From: Beijerinckiaceae bacterium
GTDB lineage: Bacteria > Pseudomonadota > Alphaproteobacteria > Rhizobiales > Beijerinckiaceae
DNA length: 10,417 nt
Direction of reading: 5' to 3'
Assembly: GCA_947456315.1 (NCBI GenBank)
Contig: CANGRU010000030.1
Location: forward strand, 1-10,417
In this document: one piece after another, positions 6,884 to 10,417 of the stretch
Layout of the letters: each line of letters opens with the position of its first letter
Numbering within the stretch: position 1 is the stretch's first letter
Notes under the pieces: generated by a model
Databases searched by the model: none
The model's input: only the letters and a program-made list of their open reading frames with translations
What the model was told of the DNA's origin: nothing
Position numbers and translations under genes: made by a program

Positions 6884-7071
6884 GATGACTTTCTTCTCCC
6901 TTGTGCCCAGTGGTCCCGGGTCTCCTCCCCTTGTTCCTAAAGAGAGATCAGCCCCCCCGCAAGCCCGCGTGCGAGGCAGGGCGCAGAAGTTGACTTATGG
7001 GCCGCACAAAGCCCAAATCACCCCCGAACCGGGCCGGCAAGGCCCCAATAAAATGATAGGGAGATGACGCA
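6884..7071. promoter_or_regulatory. Divergent intergenic region, probable promoters for both gene sets
   Basis: These 188 bp separate the minus-strand Mo-hydroxylase set from the plus-strand ThDP enzyme, so they must carry starts for both unless transcripts come from far away. On the plus strand TTGACT at 6990-6995 is a good -35 candidate, but the sequence 16-18 nt downstream (around CCAAAT, 7013-7018) is only a weak -10. AGGGAG at 7058-7063 is the ribosome site of the ThDP gene, 8 nt from its ATG. Small dyads TGGGC/GCCCA (6998-7002, 7011-7015) and GGGCC/GGCCC (7031-7035, 7041-7045) are seen but are expected by chance in GC-rich DNA. No clear regulator operator was recognised. Confidence 0.5.
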
Positions 7072-8832
7072 ATGCGCACGGACCGCCCCGCAGGGACGAT
7101 TGACGACCAGATCGGCTATGGCAGCGATGTCGCCGCCCAGATGCTGCGCCGCGCACGCTTTCGCTATGTCAGCCTCAATCCCGGCGCCAGCTATCGCGGC
7201 CTGCATGATTCCATCGTCAACCATCTGGGCAATACAAACCCGGCCATGATTTTGTGTCTGCATGAGGATCATGCGGTGGGCGTGGCCCATGGCTATGCCA
7301 AGGCAACCGGCGAGCCCATGGCCTGCGTGCTGCACTCCAATGTCGGCCTGCTGCACGGCATGATGGGCCTCTATAATGCCTGGTGCGACCGCGCCCCCAT
7401 GTTCGTGCTGGGCGCCACCGGCCCCGTAGATGCCACCCAGCGCCGCCCGTGGATCGACTGGATCCACACCTCTGCCGATCAAGGCGGCTTGGTGCGCGAC
7501 TTTGTGAAATGGGATGACCAGCCCTCGTCGGCCCAAGCCCTCGTTGAGGCCATGGCGCGCGCCAATATCATCACCCGCACCGAACCCAAGGCGCCTGTCT
7601 ATGTCTGCCTCGATGCGGGCCTGCAAGAAGCCGAGCTTGACACCGTGCCGGACTTTCCGGCCAACGCCAAAGTCAAACCGCCGACCCCCTCGCGTGCTGC
7701 CAAGGATGATCTTGAGACGGCCCTTGGCCTGCTGAAGGGCGCCCAAAAGCCTGTGCTGCTCATGGGCCGCACGGATTGGAGCGAAAAAGGCTGGAACAAT
7801 CGCATCGCCTTGGCCGAGCGCCTCGGTGCTGTGGTCTTTACGGACCTGAAAAACCGCTCGGCTTTCCCCACCGATCACCCGTGTCATGTCGTGGCCCCGC
7901 TCGAACAGGTCGGGCGCTCGGCGGATTATGTACGCGACATGCTGCGCGATGCCGATGTGATCCTCGCTTTTGATTGGGTCGATCTAGACAGTGCGCTGCG
8001 CATCAGTGGCGAAAAGGTCAAAGCCAAGGCCATCCATGTCTCGCTCGATCATCATCTGCACAATGGCGCACACGCCAATTATCTGGCTTTGCCGGAACTC
8101 GATCTGTTCATCTCGGCCTCACCCGATTCCGTGATCGCCGATCTGGTAGCGGAACTGGGACCGGGCAAAACTAAATGCTGGCATGAAGAAATCCGCAAAA
8201 TCCCGCTGCGCGATGAAACACGCATCAATGTGGATCAACTGGCTTTGTCACTGCGCGAAGCTTTCCCCAACAGCGACGAAGTCACGCTGACAGGCGTGTG
8301 CCGCAAATTCCCGATGGATGTCTGGCCTGCCCATTCGCCACTGGCCTATATGGGCAAGGATGGTGGTGGCGGCATTGGCGGCATGCCGTCCATCTCCATC
8401 GGCATTGCGCTCGCTTTGCATGACAAGGGCCGCAAAACGGTTGGCGTTCTGGGCGATGGCGACTTTTTGATGGGTGGTCATGCGATCTGGACAGCGGCGC
8501 GTCATCAGATCCCGCTGATGCTCGTCATCAACAACAACCGCTCCTATTTCAACGACGAGCTGCATCAGGAAACCGTGGCCAAGCGCCGCAATCGCCCCGC
8601 AGAAAACCGCTGGATCGGACAACGCATTTCGGACCCGGATGTTGATCTGGCCAAATTCGCGGAATCACAAGGGGCTGTCGGCATCGGTCCGATCATTGAT
8701 CCGGCAGATCTGGGCCCCGCCATGAAGCGGGGCGCCGAGATTTTGGCCAAAGGCGGCGTGGTGCTGATTGACGTGCATGTCACGCCCGGCCAAGAGCGCG
8801 GTGCGGCCACAACCGGCCATCGCGCGACTTAA
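7072..8832 (+). CDS. Thiamine-diphosphate-dependent enzyme, benzoylformate decarboxylase/acetolactate synthase superfamily
   Basis: A 586-aa ThDP enzyme with the usual three domains. Pyrimidine-binding domain at about 10-185: PGAS at 37-40, then LHEDHAVGVAHGYAKATG with the cofactor-activating Glu65, and VLHSNVG at 86-92. Central domain at about 205-365. Pyrophosphate domain at about 390-575: GDGDFLMGG from 461 followed by INNN at 486-489, the GDG-x(24)-NN metal/ThDP motif. His88 aligns with the active-site His70 of benzoylformate decarboxylase (LHSAAG, recalled), where acetolactate synthases have a TSGPG-type loop; AW, VKW and PVYV spacing also fits decarboxylases. The second decarboxylase His (281 in that enzyme) is not evident. 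No small regulatory subunit gene is adjacent, which argues against anabolic acetolactate synthase. A decarboxylase or carboligase acting on a 2-oxoacid is likely; the substrate is unknown. It faces the Mo-hydroxylase genes across the shared promoter region and ends before a hairpin. Confidence 0.85.
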   Translation: MRTDRPAGTIDDQIGYGSDVAAQMLRRARFRYVSLNPGASYRGLHDSIVNHLGNTNPAMILCLHEDHAVGVAHGYAKATGEPMACVLHSNVGLLHGMMGLYNAWCDRAPMFVLGATGPVDATQRRPWIDWIHTSADQGGLVRDFVKWDDQPSSAQALVEAMARANIITRTEPKAPVYVCLDAGLQEAELDTVPDFPANAKVKPPTPSRAAKDDLETALGLLKGAQKPVLLMGRTDWSEKGWNNRIALAERLGAVVFTDLKNRSAFPTDHPCHVVAPLEQVGRSADYVRDMLRDADVILAFDWVDLDSALRISGEKVKAKAIHVSLDHHLHNGAHANYLALPELDLFISASPDSVIADLVAELGPGKTKCWHEEIRKIPLRDETRINVDQLALSLREAFPNSDEVTLTGVCRKFPMDVWPAHSPLAYMGKDGGGGIGGMPSISIGIALALHDKGRKTVGVLGDGDFLMGGHAIWTAARHQIPLMLVINNNRSYFNDELHQETVAKRRNRPAENRWIGQRISDPDVDLAKFAESQGAVGIGPIIDPADLGPAMKRGAEILAKGGVVLIDVHVTPGQERGAATTGHRAT

Positions 8833-8844
8833 GTGCCCAAGGTT

Positions 8845-8870
8845 GAAAGCCCGGCCCAGGTCGGGCTTTC
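8845..8870 (+). terminator. Hairpin after the ThDP gene, possible terminator
   Basis: GAAAGCCCG (8845-8853) and CGGGCTTTC (8862-8870) form a perfect 9-bp stem with an 8-nt loop, 12 nt after the stop codon. It is followed by TGCCAAAA, not a T-run, so intrinsic termination would be weak or would need Rho. Position and stem strength favour a 3'-end structure. Confidence 0.5.
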
Positions 8871-8902
8871 TGCCAAAATAGCCGTTTCTGACCTGCGAAA
8901 TG

Positions 8903-8971
8903 ACCAAAACGGCTCTTCGGATTGGCGTTTTGGTGCAAAACGGGGGACAAAATCGCAGAATTTGGCGATTT
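8903..8971. promoter_or_regulatory. Cluster of dyads upstream of glcB, candidate operator
   Basis: The 247-bp gap 8833-9079 holds, after the hairpin, three copies of CAAAACG: forward at 8905-8911, reverse at 8926-8932 and forward at 8936-8942. The first two extend to a perfect 9-bp inverted repeat ACCAAAACG/CGTTTTGGT (8903-8911, 8926-8934). The last two make the compact palindrome CGTTTTG-GTG-CAAAACG (8926-8942). Just downstream is AAATCGC/GCGATTT (8950-8956, 8965-8971). This is a reasonable layout for a dimeric regulator acting on malate synthase. The only promoter-like match further on is a poor one (TTGATC 8998-9003 with CATGTC 9021-9026). The rest of the gap shows only a 5-bp GGCCC/GGGCC stem at 9037-9053. 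Confidence 0.4.
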
Positions 8972-9079
8972 CACATGAAACAGCGGTCGCGTCCGGCTTG
9001 ATCGGTCTGCGTGGAGCGTGCATGTCATAAAGCAAGGGCCCGCAAGCTGGGCCGCCCCTCTCCATTTTGGGAAAAAACC

Positions 9080-10417
9080 ATGTCGCGCATCCAGATTTCA
9101 GGTCTCGCCGTCGACGCTGCTTTGCATCAGTTTCTGGTGAAGGATGCCCTGCCGGGCACGGGCATCACCGAACAGGCTTTTTTCGATGGCCTCGCGGGCT
9201 TGGTGCGCGACCTCGCGCCCAAGAACAAGGCACTCCTCAAAATCCGCGATGAGCTTCAGGCCAAGATCGATGCCTGGCATCTCGCCCGCAAAGGTCAGGC
9301 GCATGACGCAACCGCCTACAAGGCGATGCTGCAAGAAATCGGCTATCTGCGTCCCGCCCCTGCCGCCTTTGCCATCAAGACGCAAAATGTCGATGCGGAA
9401 ATCGCAACTATGGCCGGCCCGCAGCTCGTCGTGCCCATGTCCAATGCGCGCTATGCTTTGAATGCCGCCAATGCGCGTTGGGGTTCGCTCTATGATGCGC
9501 TCTACGGCACGGATGCTGTTGTCGCCGAGGCACCCGCAAAAGGCTATGACAAAGCCCGCGGCGACAAGGTGATCGCCACCGCCAAAGCCGCGCTCGACAA
9601 AATTGCCCCGCTCGCCTCCGGCTCGCATGCCGATGCGACGGGCTATTCCATCCAGAATGGTGCGCTTGTTCCCGCGCTGAAAGATCCGTCCCAGCTCGCA
9701 GGCTGGCAGGGCTCACCCGATGCGCCGACCGTCATTCTCTTCAAGCACAATGGCATCCATGCCGAAGTGCATATCAACCGCGCCCATGTGATCGGCAAGG
9801 ATGACAAGGCAGGTGTTGCCGATGTCGTGCTGGAATCCGCCCTCTCCACCATTATGGACATGGAAGACTCGGTCGCGGCCGTCGATGCGCAAGACAAGGT
9901 TGACGTCTATCGCAACTGGCTCGGCCTGATGACGGGCACGCTCACCGCCTCATTCGACAAGGGCGGCAAAGTGCTCGAGCGCAAGCTCAATGCGGACCGC
10001 GTCTATGATGCTGCCTCGGGAAAAGTCACCCTGCATGGCCGCTCGCTGATGCTGGTGCGCAATGTCGGCCACCACATGTTCACCGACGCGGTGCTGGATG
10101 GCACAGGACAGGAAATTCCGGAAGGCATTCTGGATGCCGCCGTGTCTTTCATGATTGCCATGCATGATCTCAACGGCAAGAGCGCGGTGAAAAACTCGCG
10201 CGCGGGCTCGGTCTATATTGTGAAGCCGAAAATGCACGGCCCCGATGAAGTGGCCTTTGCCAATGAACTCTTCGGCCGCGTCGAAGACATGCTGGGCTTG
10301 AAGCGCAACACAGTGAAAATGGGCATTATGGACGAGGAGCGTCGCACGACGATCAATCTCGCCGCCTGTATCCATGCGGCTTCTGAGCGTGTCGTTTTCA
10401 TCAATACGGGCTTCCTC
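9080..10417 (+). CDS. glcB: Malate synthase G, N-terminal 446 residues (cut by window end)
   Basis: Condenses glyoxylate with acetyl-CoA to malate and CoA in the cytoplasm, the assimilating step for C2 units. The 446 codons seen are open to the window edge; the family runs to about 720 aa, so about 60% is present. Characteristic stretches: [19 protein letters not shown] at 122-140, [19 protein letters not shown] near 256-274, [12 protein letters not shown] at 325-336, [16 protein letters not shown] at 373-388 and [13 protein letters not shown] at 415-427. By alignment from memory with the M. tuberculosis and E. coli enzymes, Arg327 is the catalytic Arg and Glu419 a Mg2+ ligand; the partner Mg2+ Asp should be the very next codon after the window. 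The ATG at 9080 is preceded by GGGAAAAAACC, a weak ribosome site. It is separated from the ThDP gene by a hairpin and 247 bp, so it is probably transcribed on its own. Confidence 0.96.
   Translation, partial: MSRIQISGLAVDAALHQFLVKDALPGTGITEQAFFDGLAGLVRDLAPKNKALLKIRDELQAKIDAWHLARKGQAHDATAYKAMLQEIGYLRPAPAAFAIKTQNVDAEIATMAGPQLVVPMSNARYALNAANARWGSLYDALYGTDAVVAEAPAKGYDKARGDKVIATAKAALDKIAPLASGSHADATGYSIQNGALVPALKDPSQLAGWQGSPDAPTVILFKHNGIHAEVHINRAHVIGKDDKAGVADVVLESALSTIMDMEDSVAAVDAQDKVDVYRNWLGLMTGTLTASFDKGGKVLERKLNADRVYDAASGKVTLHGRSLMLVRNVGHHMFTDAVLDGTGQEIPEGILDAAVSFMIAMHDLNGKSAVKNSRAGSVYIVKPKMHGPDEVAFANELFGRVEDMLGLKRNTVKMGIMDEERRTTINLAACIHAASERVVFINTGFL

Noticed and set aside
6901..7009. TTGTGC (6901-6906) and GCACAA (7004-7009) as paired operator half-sites
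   Set aside because: Six-base matches about 100 bp apart with different flanks are expected by chance in this GC-rich gap.
7018..7887. Open frame of 289 codons on the minus strand
   Set aside because: It is antisense to the ThDP enzyme, whose motifs are clear; it is Gly/His/Ala-rich without domains.
8975..9001. Eight-codon ATG to TGA frame upstream of glcB as a leader peptide
   Set aside because: It has no ribosome site and no run of one amino acid or attenuator structure; a frame this short is expected by chance.
8833..9030. 65-codon open frame between the ThDP gene and glcB
   Set aside because: It begins at a non-ATG codon right after the ThDP stop, has no ribosome site and crosses the hairpin and the dyads; better explained as non-coding.

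Overview
The window looks like chromosomal DNA of an alphaproteobacterium, most likely of the Hyphomicrobiales (Bradyrhizobium/Afipia/Rhodopseudomonas-like). The reasons are GC-rich coding sequence, protein families common in that group, and an 87-bp palindromic repeat of the GTCATTGCGAG...GAAGCAATCCAG type that I recall as abundant there. No RNA gene, insertion sequence or CRISPR array was seen.

Minus strand, from a divergent promoter region near 6.9-7.07 kb and reading towards coordinate 1: the molybdopterin large subunit of a xanthine dehydrogenase/CO dehydrogenase-type molybdenum hydroxylase (6883-4550), its 2Fe-2S small subunit (4519-4037) and its FAD-binding medium subunit (4037-3243, stop/start overlap TGATG). 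Next come the palindromic repeat (3133-3219), a secreted DUF1194/von Willebrand A-type protein (3121-2438), an NDP-forming acyl-CoA synthetase (2362-284) and the first 83 codons of an MFS transporter (251-1, cut by the window edge). Short spacings suggest one long transcript, possibly modulated at the palindrome.

Plus strand: a single-subunit thiamine-diphosphate (ThDP) enzyme (7072-8832) that keeps a benzoylformate-decarboxylase-like His. After it come a hairpin, a 250-bp gap with three CAAAACG-type repeats, and the first 446 codons of malate synthase G (glcB, 9080 to the window end).

How the genes may work together (inference): the large subunit carries TYRGAGR rather than the AYxCSFR loop of true CO dehydrogenases, so it is a form II enzyme that probably oxidises an aldehyde or heterocycle. 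A chain can be drawn in which a 2-oxoacid is decarboxylated to an aldehyde by the ThDP enzyme, the aldehyde is oxidised to an acid by the Mo hydroxylase, and the acid is converted to an acyl-CoA by the NDP-forming synthetase. The MFS protein would move substrate or product, and malate synthase would assimilate C2 units. The substrate is not identifiable from sequence.
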